The position numbers and the translations under genes were made by a program. This document shows, piece after piece, positions 17,172 through 26,386 of a stretch of 64,000 nt of DNA. Below the pieces are notes generated by a model. It was not told the origin of the DNA, searched no databases, and was given only the letters and a program-made list of their open reading frames with translations. Where the stretch lies: assembly GCF_001951015.1 (NCBI RefSeq), contig NZ_CP018914.1, positions 682,001 through 746,000 on the forward strand, given 5' to 3'. Position 1 is the first letter of the stretch. The number at the start of each line of letters is the position of its first letter. This stretch comes from Rickettsia rickettsii (GTDB taxonomy: Bacteria; Pseudomonadota; Alphaproteobacteria; Rickettsiales; Rickettsiaceae).

Positions 17172-17262
17172 GAGTATATATGCCTTTAGCTCTCAGTGCC
17201 TATAGGCTTAATATGCAAAAATGTGAGTCTTCTGTTGATTTGCAGCATGTAATGTAATCATG

Positions 17263-17774
17263 TTATTTTAATGTCTCAATATCTTTCTTATCTAATTTTG
17301 TTATTTTCATAATAGTTTCTAAAGAAAGCCCTTCTTTTTTCATTTCTTTAGTCATAGTAATTTTCTCTTTTTTTCTACCTTCTTCAATACCTGCTTGTTT
17401 CCAGCTATGAGCTAAGCTATTCATAAGGTTTCCTCCTAATGCAGGGTTTAAATGCGATTTGAGTATTTTTTCTATTTCTATTTTATCATTTTCCCTAATC
17501 TGATTCAAGGTGTAGAGGACAAAATTAGCTCTATATAATCTATACCGATATTAACTTTAATAAATTCTGGTAAAAGATCAGCTACTTCTTGCCATCTCTT
17601 TAATAAATCTCGTTTGTGGATCTGTTTTAAAAAAAAACTGCAAGATTCCAGACCAAGCTTTTTCTTTTAATTTTTCATCAGAAATATTTTGAACATTAAT
17701 TAACTGATAATCATTAATCCATATGTATTTTTTACAAGTTCACTGTTTTCAAATAACTCCCATAGATTAGTCAT
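17263..17774 (-). pseudogene. Rpn-family (PD-(D/E)XK) nuclease/transposase-like gene, frameshifted
   Basis: Reading the minus strand from ATG at 17774: MTNLWELFENSELVKNTYG, a shift, INDYQLINVQNISDEKLKEK, a shift, NKRDLLKRWQEVADLLPEF, then GIDYIELIL, and a final open frame NQIRENDKIEIEKILKSHLN to 17263. The C-terminal block KKEGLSLETIMKITKLDKKDI is the typical helical tail of the Rpn (recombination-promoting nuclease) family. The frameshifts show it is dead. A second, diverged dead copy is at 33926-34366. Confidence 0.65.
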
Positions 17775-17991
17775 AAAGTGACAAAAGAATGTAAGAGAAA
17801 TATAGCTAATTCTTATAAAAATAGCGGGGTAGTATTTTTAAACTTAAAAAATATGCAAAAAACGCAAGATAAAAATATGCTTTTAAAAACTTTACAAAAG
17901 TCAAAATGTGATTTTTCTTTTCCTAACTAAGATTTATTAAATCTTATCGATGAGATGGAACTGTTTTACATATTTTTAGACTCAAAGCCCT

Positions 17992-18144
17992 TATTTTTCT
18001 TATTTCATTTTACACTATGCAGGACCTAAGCCATGGACTACCGATAAGCAGGAATTATGGAAGACAAATCAGGACAAATTAGATAAGATCACAAAATATT
18101 ACTGGCGATATCAAGAAATAACACCTTGGAGTAGTATAAATTAA
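17992..18144 (+). pseudogene. GT8 glycosyltransferase C-terminal remnant
   Basis: Plus-strand codons from about 17992 read YFSYFILHYAGPKPWTTDKQ and continue ELWKTNQDKLDKITKYYWRY to a stop at 18144. HYAGPKPW is the C-terminal H-x-x-G-x-x-K-P-W motif of family 8 (LgtC-type) glycosyltransferases. Upstream, 17790-17990, only AT-rich decayed sequence with short frame pieces is seen. The gene's catalytic N-terminal part is missing. Confidence 0.6.
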
Positions 18145-18212
18145 TTATTTTAATTGACTTTAGCACTTAAGAGATTTAAAAGTTAACTTTAATATGTAAG
18201 GTTACAATAAAA

Positions 18213-19718
18213 ATGTTACCGCCTAAAATTTTCTTTGAAAAAGTTAAAGAAATAATTTGGCCTATAGAAAGGAAAGAATTAAAGCTATTTATACCTATGG
18301 CTTTAATGATGTTATGTATCCTTTTTAATTTTGGGGCTTTAAGATCTATCAAAGATAGTTTAGTAGTACCCTCTATGGGGGCTGAAATTATTAGCTTCTT
18401 AAAATTATGGTTAGTATTACCCTCGTGCGTAATTTTTACCGTACTTTATGTTAAACTTAGTAATAACTTAAATTTTGAATATATTTTCTACATTATAGTC
18501 GGCAGTTTTTTACTATTTTTCTTATTATTTGCCTATATTATTTATCCAAATCAAGATATTTATCATCCTAATGATGAAATGATAAATAAATTAATTGCTT
18601 CATACCCTCATTTTAAATGGTTTATTAAAATAGGTAGTCAATGGAGTTATGCACTGATGTATATTTTCGCGGAATTATGGAGTGCAGTAGTCATAAACTT
18701 AATGTTTTGGCAGTTTGCCAATCACATTTTTGATACTTCTAAAGCTAAAAGATTCTATCCCGTTCTTGGAATGGTCGGTAATATCGGTCTTATAATAGCA
18801 GGCAGCGTACTTGTCTTTTTCTCAAGCGGGCAGGACGTCATTGATTCAGAATTATTACCGGATGCTTTTAATTTATCTGTTGGAAATGCTATAATGCTTA
18901 AGCCAATCATGTCAATTATTGTTACTGCAGGAATAATTGCTATGCTTCTATTTAGAATAATAAATAGATTTATTTTAACAGATTCCATAAATGTTTTAGA
19001 TGCAAAAAAAGTTACAGCTAAAATGAAAACAAAACTTTCGGTAATTGAAAGTATCAAATTAGTAATGCACTCAAAATATATAGGTCGTATTGCCTTATTA
19101 ATAATCTGTTATGGATTATTAATAAATATAGTTGAAGGACCTTGGAAAGCAAAAATAAAAGAATTACATCCCAACACTATAGAATATGTTAACTTTATGG
19201 GCAGGTTTAATATTTGGATGGGGATATCATGCGTTACTTTCATGATAATAGGCAGTAATATTCTTAGAAGACTCGGTTGGTTCATTTCGGCATTATTAAC
19301 TCCTATTATGTTGTCTATTACTGGCTTGATGTTTTTTATCTTTATAATTTTTATTGAAGAAATAGGAGAATGTTTCGGTGATTTTAATCTTCTATATGCA
19401 GCGATTATTGTTGGAGCAATTCAGAACATACTGAGTAAATCGTCCAAATATTCATTATTCGATTCAACAAAAGAAATGGCGTATATTCCTTTATCTTTAG
19501 AGCTTAGAACTAAGGGAAAAGCTGCCGTAGAGGTAATAGGTACTAAATTCGGTAAATCGCTTGGAGCATTTATACAGTCTTTGATATTTATTATTATTCC
19601 GACTGCTACCTTTGATTCTATTATAATATATTTATTAGTAACTTTTATAGTTATGATGAGTTTATGGATTTGGAACGTTATAAAATTGAATAAGGAATAT
19701 ATAGAGCTGTGTAAGTAA
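18213..19718 (+). CDS. ATP/ADP translocase family (Tlc), probably Tlc3-type
   Basis: The 501-residue protein belongs to the nucleotide-exchange transporters that let Rickettsia import host ATP in return for ADP. About 12 transmembrane helices are present, beginning ELKLFIPMALMMLCILFNFG, followed by ALRSIKDSLVVPSMGAEI, the family motif, and later RIALLIICYGLLINIVEGPWK and FDSTKEMAYIPLSLELR. Length fits the family. The sequence is closest, from memory, to the tlc3 paralogue, whose substrate is not ATP/ADP-proven. A TTGACT sits about 60 bases upstream. It is preceded by decayed sequence and followed by an RPE. Confidence 0.9.
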   Translation: MLPPKIFFEKVKEIIWPIERKELKLFIPMALMMLCILFNFGALRSIKDSLVVPSMGAEIISFLKLWLVLPSCVIFTVLYVKLSNNLNFEYIFYIIVGSFLLFFLLFAYIIYPNQDIYHPNDEMINKLIASYPHFKWFIKIGSQWSYALMYIFAELWSAVVINLMFWQFANHIFDTSKAKRFYPVLGMVGNIGLIIAGSVLVFFSSGQDVIDSELLPDAFNLSVGNAIMLKPIMSIIVTAGIIAMLLFRIINRFILTDSINVLDAKKVTAKMKTKLSVIESIKLVMHSKYIGRIALLIICYGLLINIVEGPWKAKIKELHPNTIEYVNFMGRFNIWMGISCVTFMIIGSNILRRLGWFISALLTPIMLSITGLMFFIFIIFIEEIGECFGDFNLLYAAIIVGAIQNILSKSSKYSLFDSTKEMAYIPLSLELRTKGKAAVEVIGTKFGKSLGAFIQSLIFIIIPTATFDSIIIYLLVTFIVMMSLWIWNVIKLNKEYIELCK

Positions 19719-19719
19719 A

Positions 19720-19836
19720 CGTCATTGCAAGCGGGCATTGTTGCGTGCAGTCGTAGACTGCATGGCAATCTCATGCAATAATAACAAACTCCTGAGATTG
19801 TTTCGTCAAAATTTTCAATTTTTCCTTGCAATGACG
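19720..19836. repeat. RPE (CGTCATTGC...CAATGACG class)
   Basis: It begins CGTCATTGCAAGCGGGCATTG two bases after the tlc stop and ends TTTCCTTGCAATGACG. It contains GTCGTAGACTGCATGGCAAT and GAGATTGTTTCGTCAAAATTT, shared with the copies at 28050, 39365 and 57040-57148. It forms the only material between tlc and the next gene. Confidence 0.75.
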
Positions 19837-19889
19837 AAAAAACTTATCCATACAGCAAAAGAAAATCACACTATAATACCGATTTAAAG

Positions 19890-21548
19890 ATGAAAAAAAT
19901 TCTTAAAATAATATTATTTATAACTATCTTTATTATACTCGCATATAGTGGGTTGTGGTTTACTATTATGTTCTCTTTATCACACTCTATAAATCAACAA
20001 TATGCCGGTACCAACCTTAATATAGAAGAGGCTGATAATAATCCTAATCAGCAATATCTTATTAAGTTTTCTAAAGTTCAGCCATATGGTTTCCCTTTCA
20101 AATTAGGTATTTCAGTAATTAATTGGCAAGAAGAGAGTATTAATAGAGTAACTGAATTTACCACACCGATAAATATCGGTTATGATTTACTTAAGCAGAA
20201 ATTATTTATACATTTTTCCGGAGAAGCATTCGGAAAATTTAAGCCGGTTCAAAGAGGCTTTGGAGTAAGATTTTATAATGAGAACTGTATATTATCAACA
20301 AAAATACCGTTAAATTTTAAATTATTTGAAATAGTACGATTTAAAAAAGATTTATTTGAAGTTATAAATTTAATAGAAAATATTAAATTTACTTCCGGTA
20401 AAACAGAAATTTTTGACTTAGTCGATAATCAAAAATTATATGAAGAAGATCATACTATACTTACTATGTTATTTGACAAAAGTAAGTATTACACAAGTAA
20501 ACAGGATTTCCTTGATAACATACCGCAAAAATTAGCAATTTATTATGAAACCGAAATAGTACAAAGTAACCTTGAAGATAGAATAATACCTGCCGGCTTA
20601 TTATTATATAGACCCGCTTGGAATAATAATTTCAAATTTTCCGGTAATTTCTTGATTAGTACTAGTAGTGTGAATTTTAAAGATATTGCTAAAGATTTAA
20701 CAATTGAAGTTACTAATGCAAAAATCAATAGTAATAACTTTGAAAATAATATTAATTTATTATATAAAGGTAAGTTAAACGATTTCGGCAATAATAATAT
20801 TGATCTTTTGGTAGATTCGCAATTTAAGCTAAAACCTGGTTTTATAATAGGTTCATTAGAATTTATAAAGAAATATTACGATAAGCAAACCTATTTATTT
20901 AAACTTTCTGATAATAAGCTATATAAAGATTTTAATAATGAACTAAGCTATATTTTAAATAATAATAAACAATATAATTTTAGTATTTTTGAAGATAGGG
21001 AATATAATTTTAATTTAAATATTAATTTAGTAACTGAATTAAACAAATTAACTAGAGCACAGATAAATGCTTTAAGTCTCTATTCAAACGCATCGGGATT
21101 TAATATAACAAATGAAACTATAGTAAATGCTCTTAAAGATTCTTACAGTAAAGGTACGATAATAATTAATAATTACTCTAGAATAATAGATGTTTTAAGT
21201 GCATATATATACGGAGTAGGGGATTTTAAAGATTTTTCGGAAGAGAGTAAGGAAGTATACGGGAATGCTTTGAAATCATTTCTAAAAACTATTTCTGATC
21301 ACCCGAATTCATCTAATTTAATTGATGCTAGCATTGAGTATGTGTTTGATTTGTCCGATTTAAACAAAGCTAAAATAGGTAATATAGATGATATAAATAA
21401 ACTTATACCTTTATATTATTTATCTTTATATCAAGCAGCAGTAAAAAAAGTGCAACCCGGTGAAAATGTAAAAGAAAAAATTATGGAGTTAATTCCTAAT
21501 GTTAATCAAAAAATATTAGAGGAATGTATACTCGATGAACTGCGTTAA
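19890..21548 (+). CDS. DUF2125-like exported/membrane-anchored protein, 552 aa
   Basis: An N-terminal hydrophobic segment (about residues 5-28) anchors or exports the protein. It is followed by VQPYGFPFKLGISVINWQEE, which resembles the opening of the alphaproteobacterial DUF2125 family, where PYGFPF is a hallmark. The rest is beta-rich and Asn/Lys-rich with repeated INNYSRIIDV-type stretches and no catalytic motif that I recognise. No enzyme role is visible. The C-terminal codons at 21535-21548 adjoin a partial RPE. The start ATG at 19890 has no strong ribosome site but the N-terminal features support it. Confidence 0.55.
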   Translation: MKKILKIILFITIFIILAYSGLWFTIMFSLSHSINQQYAGTNLNIEEADNNPNQQYLIKFSKVQPYGFPFKLGISVINWQEESINRVTEFTTPINIGYDLLKQKLFIHFSGEAFGKFKPVQRGFGVRFYNENCILSTKIPLNFKLFEIVRFKKDLFEVINLIENIKFTSGKTEIFDLVDNQKLYEEDHTILTMLFDKSKYYTSKQDFLDNIPQKLAIYYETEIVQSNLEDRIIPAGLLLYRPAWNNNFKFSGNFLISTSSVNFKDIAKDLTIEVTNAKINSNNFENNINLLYKGKLNDFGNNNIDLLVDSQFKLKPGFIIGSLEFIKKYYDKQTYLFKLSDNKLYKDFNNELSYILNNNKQYNFSIFEDREYNFNLNINLVTELNKLTRAQINALSLYSNASGFNITNETIVNALKDSYSKGTIIINNYSRIIDVLSAYIYGVGDFKDFSEESKEVYGNALKSFLKTISDHPNSSNLIDASIEYVFDLSDLNKAKIGNIDDINKLIPLYYLSLYQAAVKKVQPGENVKEKIMELIPNVNQKILEECILDELR

Positions 21549-21598
21549 TCATCATTGCAAGCAACTGAAAGGAGCGTGGCAATCTCAGGATTTTGGCA
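21548..21598. repeat. Partial RPE (CATTGCAAGC...class)
   Basis: The 51 bases CATCATTGCAAGCAACTG...GGAGCGTGGCAATCTCAGG match the left half of the CGTCATTGC class. It adds about 28 non-native codons to the open frame ahead of ispB. Confidence 0.6.
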
Positions 21599-21618
21599 CG
21601 AGTATAAAAATACCAACC

Positions 21619-22602
21619 ATGAATATTATAGTAAAAATACAGCAAGATTTAAAAGATGAAGTAACTAAGTTAAACAATTTAATCATTAGCTGTTTAAAAA
21701 GTGATGAAGAGTTAATAGAAAAGGTCGGTAAATATTTACTAGAAGCAGGAGGTAAAAGAATTCGTCCGCTTTTAACTATAATAACTGCTAAAATGTTTGA
21801 TTATAAAGGCGATAATCATATAAAGCTCGCAAGTGCCGTTGAATTCATTCACACCGCCACATTGCTTCATGATGATGTGGTAGACGACAGTACTTTAAGA
21901 AGATTCAAACCTACGGCTAACGTTATTTGGGGCAGTAAAACAAGTATTTTAGTGGGTGATTTCCTCTTTAGTCAGTCTTTTAAGTTAATGGTAGCTTCCG
22001 GCTCTATTAAAGCTATGCATGTTCTAGCTAAAGCTTCAGCAATTATTTCCGAAGGGGAGGTAGTACAGCTAGTGAAGTTAAATGAACGACGTATTATAAC
22101 TATAGACGAATATCAGCAAATAGTTAAATCTAAAACCGCCGAACTATTTGGAACTGCTTGTGCAGTTGGAACTATTATAGCAGAGCAGGTAGACCATATT
22201 TCTAAAGATATGCAGGACTTTGGGAAATTACTCGGTACGATATTTCAGGTTATAGATGACTTGCTTGATTATTTGGGTAATGATAAACAGGTAGGCAAAA
22301 ATATTGGCGATGATTTCTTAGAAGGAAAAGTTACGTTACCGCTGATTTTTTTATATAATAAGTTAGCGCAAGATAAGCAGCTTTGGCTTGAAAATATAAT
22401 TAAATGTGATAAGCGTACTAAAGATGACTTTGTAAAAATACATGACTTAATGGTAAAGCATGAAATTTACAATGAAACAGTTAATTATTTGAGTAACTTA
22501 GAAAATGCAGCAAGTAAGTTATTAAATAAAATTCCGGTTCAGAATATTTATAAAGACTATTTGTTTTCGATTATTAAATTTATGTTGGATCGCTCTTATT
22601 AG
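21619..22602 (+). CDS. ispB: Polyprenyl diphosphate synthase
   Basis: It elongates farnesyl diphosphate with isopentenyl units for the quinone side chain. Both aspartate-rich motifs are present: DDVVD at residues 85-89 and DDLLD at 213-217. GGKRIRPLL (44-52) is the IPP-binding stretch and FLEGKVTLPLI is typical. Start: a longer open frame from 21535 is RPE-derived, so I use the ATG at 21619 (MNIIVKIQQDLK). Length 327 residues fits octaprenyl/heptaprenyl synthases. Substrate chain length is not readable from sequence. Confidence 0.92.
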   Translation: MNIIVKIQQDLKDEVTKLNNLIISCLKSDEELIEKVGKYLLEAGGKRIRPLLTIITAKMFDYKGDNHIKLASAVEFIHTATLLHDDVVDDSTLRRFKPTANVIWGSKTSILVGDFLFSQSFKLMVASGSIKAMHVLAKASAIISEGEVVQLVKLNERRIITIDEYQQIVKSKTAELFGTACAVGTIIAEQVDHISKDMQDFGKLLGTIFQVIDDLLDYLGNDKQVGKNIGDDFLEGKVTLPLIFLYNKLAQDKQLWLENIIKCDKRTKDDFVKIHDLMVKHEIYNETVNYLSNLENAASKLLNKIPVQNIYKDYLFSIIKFMLDRSY

Positions 22603-22608
22603 TTATTT

Positions 22609-22685
22609 GCATTCGTAGCTCAGCTGGATAGAGCGTTGCCCTCCGAAGGCAAAGGTCGTTGGTTCAAATCCAATCGAATGCACCA
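22609..22685 (+). tRNA. tRNA-Arg (CCG)
   Basis: It runs GCATTCGTAGCTCAGCTGG to the encoded CCA, with acceptor pairs GCATTCG/CGAATGC, and the anticodon stem-loop TTGCC-CTCCGAA-GGCAA gives anticodon CCG. The T-arm is GTTGGTTCAAATCCAAT. It starts 7 bases after the ispB stop. Confidence 0.95.
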
Positions 22686-22750
22686 TTTTATTTTCCATAA
22701 TATAGATTATAGAACAACAATTACTTAATTAATTATTGAAAATTGACGAA

Positions 22751-22825
22751 TGGCTGGGACGGGAGGATTCGAACCTCCGGATGACGATACCAAAAACCGT
22801 TGCCTTACCACTTGGCGACGTCCCA
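22751..22825 (-). tRNA. tRNA-Gln (UUG), copy 1
   Basis: The reverse complement is TGGGACGTCGCCAAGTGG... with the anticodon loop TTTTGGT (anticodon UUG), T-arm GGAGGTTCGAATCCTCC, and 3' CGTCCCAGCCA with encoded CCA. It is identical to the next copy, 106 bases away. Confidence 0.93.
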
Positions 22826-22856
22826 ATGTAGAAAAAAATATAAAATTAACATCAAA

Positions 22857-22931
22857 TGGCTGGGACGGGAGGATTCGAACCTCCGGATGACGATACCAAA
22901 AACCGTTGCCTTACCACTTGGCGACGTCCCA
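22857..22931 (-). tRNA. tRNA-Gln (UUG), copy 2
   Basis: An exact repeat of the previous tRNA: acceptor TGGGACG/CGTCCCA, anticodon UUG, encoded CCA. The two genes are head-to-tail with a 31-base spacer of AAAAATATAAAATTAACATC type. The flanking bases ATGTAGAAAA after each copy are also shared, so the duplicated unit is about 106 bases. On the minus strand copy 2 is the upstream one. Confidence 0.93.
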
Positions 22932-22978
22932 ATGTAGAAAAGTAGAAATAGACCTTATACCAATAAATAGCAGAAACG

Positions 22979-24754
22979 TCAATTACAATATAAATTTATT
23001 TCATTATTAAGCCAATTCCTCGCTTGCGTGGATAATAAATCATAAATTTTAGCTCTAATTTTGTTATAATATTCCTTGATATAGTTTATTTCATCAATAT
23101 TAAGTAGTTTCATATCAGTCAATTTACTAGCATAAGGCACTAGGCTTAAGGTCTCAAACTCAAGCCATCCATTATTTTCTTTTACATACATCAAATTCTC
23201 AATCCTAATACCATATTTTCCAGGAACATAAAACCCCGGTTCATTAGATAAGATCATACCTGCTTTAAGTATTGTTTTATTAAGAAGATTTATGCTTTGC
23301 GGTCCTTCGTGAACACTTAAGAAACTCCCTACCCCATGCCCTGTACCGTGTGGATAATCTAGCATTTCTTGCCATAAATATTGCCGAGCGAGTATATCAA
23401 GATTAGCTCCTGCGATGATATTTTTTGGGAATTTTGCTTTAGCTAAAGCAATATGTCCTTTAAGTACTTGCGTATAACGCTTTTTCTGCTCATCTGTCGG
23501 TGTACCTATTACTATTGTTCTAGTTATATCGGTAGTAGCACCTTGATACTGACCGCCAGAATCTATCAGTAATATCCCCTGCCCTTCAATTTTTTTAGCA
23601 GTTTTTTGGTCAGCTCTATAATGAATAATAGCACTATTTTCCTGAAATCCGCAAATAGCAGGAAAACTATCCGAAACATATCCCTCTTGTTTAGCTCGTT
23701 GCTCTGTAAGCTTTAAACCGAGGGAATACTCGGTCAATTCGTTATTATGTTTTTCTGGATCCCCGTTTTCACGGGGATGACATTGAGAAAAATCAGCAAA
23801 AAATTCACATAAAGCTACTGCATCTTTAATATGCAAATCGATTGCATGCTGAATTTCTACATCGTTCTTACAAGCTTTAAGCATTAAGCATGGATCGGTA
23901 ATTTTTTGTACTTTTTTATCAGCTACTAAGTCCATTATATGAACAGATGCTATAGTATCATCAATAAAAATTCTATAAGCTGGTTTGGAAAGATGTTTAT
24001 TCTTGCTATCTCTTAAAATATTTTCAAATTCTTCTTCCGGTAAAATCGTTATTTCAGGACGAGCATTAATAATTTCGGCATCGATTCTTGTAGGATTTAT
24101 AAACAAATATAATTGTGTAGAAGTGAGTATAACTTTTGCAAACATTAAAGGCGTATAAGCAACGTCACTGGCACGCAAATTTAGTAACCAACATATGGAG
24201 GAGCTATCGAGAATGACTAAGGCAGATTGCTCGGTGTCATTCCTGCAAAAGCGGGAATCCAAAAAAATTTCACGACATTTACTTATTTTATCAGTATGAC
24301 TAACGCCCGCCAACTTAATATCATACAAATAAACTTTAGAGTTTGGCTCTAGCGGCTGATTTGGCCAAATCTTATCAACTAAATTTCCATTAATCTTCTG
24401 AAAATTGAACTTTAAATTTGATATAGTGGGATAAGTAAATAATTCAGAATCGTATCCTATTTTTGCATCTTTACCAAACTTAGATATATCTTTTAAGTCA
24501 AAAAGTTTAAAAAGCTCTAAATCCAGCTCTTTATTTGCTTGCTCTAAATAACGTCCATCGGTAAAGAATAATGCTGTATCTTTATATATAATAGCTATAC
24601 CGTTTGAACCAGTAAAACCTGTTATATATTCAAGTCTCTTTGCATAGCTTGGAACATATTCACTCATATATTTATCGTTAGACGGAATTATATAACCGTC
24701 TATATCATATTCTGTGAATAAATTTCTAAGCAGATTAATGCGGATTTTTGTCAT
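22979..24754 (-). CDS. pepP: Xaa-Pro aminopeptidase (M24 family), with RPE insertions
   Basis: It removes N-terminal residues ahead of proline. The N-terminal creatinase-like domain is followed by the M24 metal site: DSGGQYQGATTDITRT (two Asp), PHGTGHGVGSFLSVHEGP (His), NEPGFYVPGKYGIRIENL (two Glu). The start is the ATG at 24754; a longer frame adds 21 repeat-derived residues. Two RPE segments are inserted in frame: SRFCRNDTEQSA near residue 165-175 and CHPRENGDPE near 324-333, in loops or domain junctions. It is otherwise complete (591 residues). Confidence 0.9.
   Translation of the reverse strand: MTKIRINLLRNLFTEYDIDGYIIPSNDKYMSEYVPSYAKRLEYITGFTGSNGIAIIYKDTALFFTDGRYLEQANKELDLELFKLFDLKDISKFGKDAKIGYDSELFTYPTISNLKFNFQKINGNLVDKIWPNQPLEPNSKVYLYDIKLAGVSHTDKISKCREIFLDSRFCRNDTEQSALVILDSSSICWLLNLRASDVAYTPLMFAKVILTSTQLYLFINPTRIDAEIINARPEITILPEEEFENILRDSKNKHLSKPAYRIFIDDTIASVHIMDLVADKKVQKITDPCLMLKACKNDVEIQHAIDLHIKDAVALCEFFADFSQCHPRENGDPEKHNNELTEYSLGLKLTEQRAKQEGYVSDSFPAICGFQENSAIIHYRADQKTAKKIEGQGILLIDSGGQYQGATTDITRTIVIGTPTDEQKKRYTQVLKGHIALAKAKFPKNIIAGANLDILARQYLWQEMLDYPHGTGHGVGSFLSVHEGPQSINLLNKTILKAGMILSNEPGFYVPGKYGIRIENLMYVKENNGWLEFETLSLVPYASKLTDMKLLNIDEINYIKEYYNKIRAKIYDLLSTQARNWLNNEINLYCN
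23756..23783. repeat. RPE fragment in pepP, C-terminal half
   Basis: The short piece CTGGATCCCCGTTTTCACGG ending GGATGACAT is one arm of the ATGTCATTCCCGCG class, inserted in frame so that the host protein reads CHPRENGDPE. Confidence 0.65.
24233..24262. repeat. RPE fragment in pepP, N-terminal half
   Basis: GTGTCATTCCTGCAAAAGCG followed by GGAATCC is a short arm of the same class. In frame it gives SRFCRNDTEQ within the creatinase-N domain. Confidence 0.6.
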
Positions 24755-24811
24755 GTTTATATCTCTGTTTATATCTCTTATGTCGTGCTCTTGCCCGCTT
24801 GGAGGCTGAGC

Positions 24812-24934
24812 CGTCATTGCAAGGAAATTACTTAAGTAATTGACGAAGCAATCCAGTTAAAAAATTCTGATTTACAGAATTTTTTTATTATTTTTTCTGG
24901 ATTGCCACGCTCCTTGCAGTCGCTTGCAATGACG
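24812..24934. repeat. RPE (CGTCATTGC...CAATGACG class)
   Basis: It runs from CGTCATTGCAAGGAAATTAC to CGCTTGCAATGACG, with TTGACGAAGCAATCCAGTTA and CTGATTTACAGAATTTTTTT in the middle, shared with the copies at 11945 and 62941. It lies between pepP and the APC permease and creates the false N-terminal extension of pepP. Confidence 0.78.
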
Positions 24935-24958
24935 GCTCAGCATCCAGCTAGGTAACGC

Positions 24959-26242
24959 TCATAGACGGGAATGACATTTATACCATCCATAATACAAAGG
25001 AATACCAAAGATAGTAAAAGAACTAGCTATAATAAGAGTTTTAACAGGTGTTTCATAGATAACCCATGCACAAAAGACAATCGATATTATAGCTATAAGT
25101 AAATAATAATAAGAAAAATTTTCTTTTGAGCTAAAAATCACCTTTAAAAAAGCTAAGCTACAAATTAAATAGACGAATAAGAATGTGATGGCCGAGAAAT
25201 CTATTATTTGTGTAATCTGTTTGGCCAAATTATCATTTGCCGTAAAGACTAATAACGGCACAATGCCAAGGCAGCTTACAATAATTCCGTGAGTTGGAGC
25301 GTTATTGCTATTTTTCTTAGCAAAAAATTTCGGTAATAAACCGTCTTCTGCAAGCCCAAGAGCTATCTGTCCGCTAGTTAGCACCCAAGCATTGAGCGTA
25401 CCTATACATATAATCGAGGCTATAACCGTAATTACGCTTGACCATTTACCCCCGAATAATAATGAAGCGGCATCGGCATAAGGAGCTTTAGCACTGACAA
25501 GTTCAGAAGCAGGGATTAATCCCATTATACCTATGCTATTAATAATATATAACACTGCTACGCAAAAAGTTCCAACTATTATGGCTCGTGGAATGGTTTT
25601 TGCCGGATCTTTTACTGCACCTGCCGTGGTAGTTGCACATTCTATGCCAATAAATCCCCAAAAAGTAAGAAGTACAACTCTGCCCATAATGCTCGGAATG
25701 CTTAAATTCTCTACTTCCTCGGCAATAGTTATATTATCTATATTAAAATGTGATAAAGCACATAAACCTACTATAAGCAATGGAACAAATTTTAAGAGAG
25801 TTAAATAAAACTCTGCTTTTCCTGCTACTTCAGGACCTTTTAAATTTAAAACCATAATAGCACCTAATAATATGATCTGTAATATTAAGTCTGAAATCGC
25901 TTGTGATTTAAAAAAAGGCGTTAGATAACCTATTGCCGAAATGACTACTATACTTGTACTGACAAAGGATATAATCCAGTAAGTCCAACCGGTGAAAAAA
26001 GCTATTTTATCCCCAAAATTTTCCCGTACATAAACGTGCGGACCTCCTGTTTTAGGAAATTTTGCACAAAGGGTAGAAAATACAAGTGCTATACTCATAG
26101 CACCGAATAATGAAAGTACCCAGCCCCAAATGCTGTATATACCGAACGGTGCTAAACTTAACGGCAAGATAAAAACGCTAGTACCGATTTGACTGCCGGT
26201 TACTAAGGCAAAAACCGCCCAGAAACCTAATTTCTGTGACAT
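24959..26242 (-). CDS. APC-superfamily amino-acid permease
   Basis: The 427-residue protein has about 12 transmembrane helices and APC marks: GSQIGTSVFILPLSLAPFG (about 16-34), the GSG-type helix 1 break of this superfamily, GGPHVYVRENFGDKIAFFTG (66-85), and FWGFIGIECATTTAGAVKDP (about 196-215). It is close to arginine/ornithine or putrescine-type antiporters (AdiC/PotE group) but substrate specificity cannot be read reliably. Rickettsia rely on such permeases for host amino acids. Its start ATG follows the RPE-free region near 26242. Confidence 0.85.
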   Translation of the reverse strand: MSQKLGFWAVFALVTGSQIGTSVFILPLSLAPFGIYSIWGWVLSLFGAMSIALVFSTLCAKFPKTGGPHVYVRENFGDKIAFFTGWTYWIISFVSTSIVVISAIGYLTPFFKSQAISDLILQIILLGAIMVLNLKGPEVAGKAEFYLTLLKFVPLLIVGLCALSHFNIDNITIAEEVENLSIPSIMGRVVLLTFWGFIGIECATTTAGAVKDPAKTIPRAIIVGTFCVAVLYIINSIGIMGLIPASELVSAKAPYADAASLLFGGKWSSVITVIASIICIGTLNAWVLTSGQIALGLAEDGLLPKFFAKKNSNNAPTHGIIVSCLGIVPLLVFTANDNLAKQITQIIDFSAITFLFVYLICSLAFLKVIFSSKENFSYYYLLIAIISIVFCAWVIYETPVKTLIIASSFTIFGIPLYYGWYKCHSRL

Positions 26243-26343
26243 ATTAATCTAATTTAAAGAAACAGCTTTAACATAGCTGAAATAATGATTTTTAGCAATA
26301 GTTAAAACTATAATTATTTTACTCTTGATTTCTAAACAAAAGA

Positions 26344-26366
26344 TTGATAGCTTTTTAAGCTATCAA
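26344..26366. terminator. Hairpin upstream of the small LysM gene
   Basis: TTGATAGCTT-TTT-AAGCTATCAA is a perfect 10-base stem with a 3-base loop, followed by AAAAATAATC. It could be an intrinsic terminator read on the minus strand (tail of T on that strand) or a leader hairpin of the LysM gene, which starts 20 bases later. The AAAAG and AAAAAT flanks allow either. Confidence 0.4.
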
Positions 26367-26386
26367 AAATAATCTTAGGAGTTAAT

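Noticed and set aside
18150-18180. Promoter with TTGACT for the tlc gene
   Set aside because: The -10 region (TAAAAG at 17 bases) is poor, so I did not list it.
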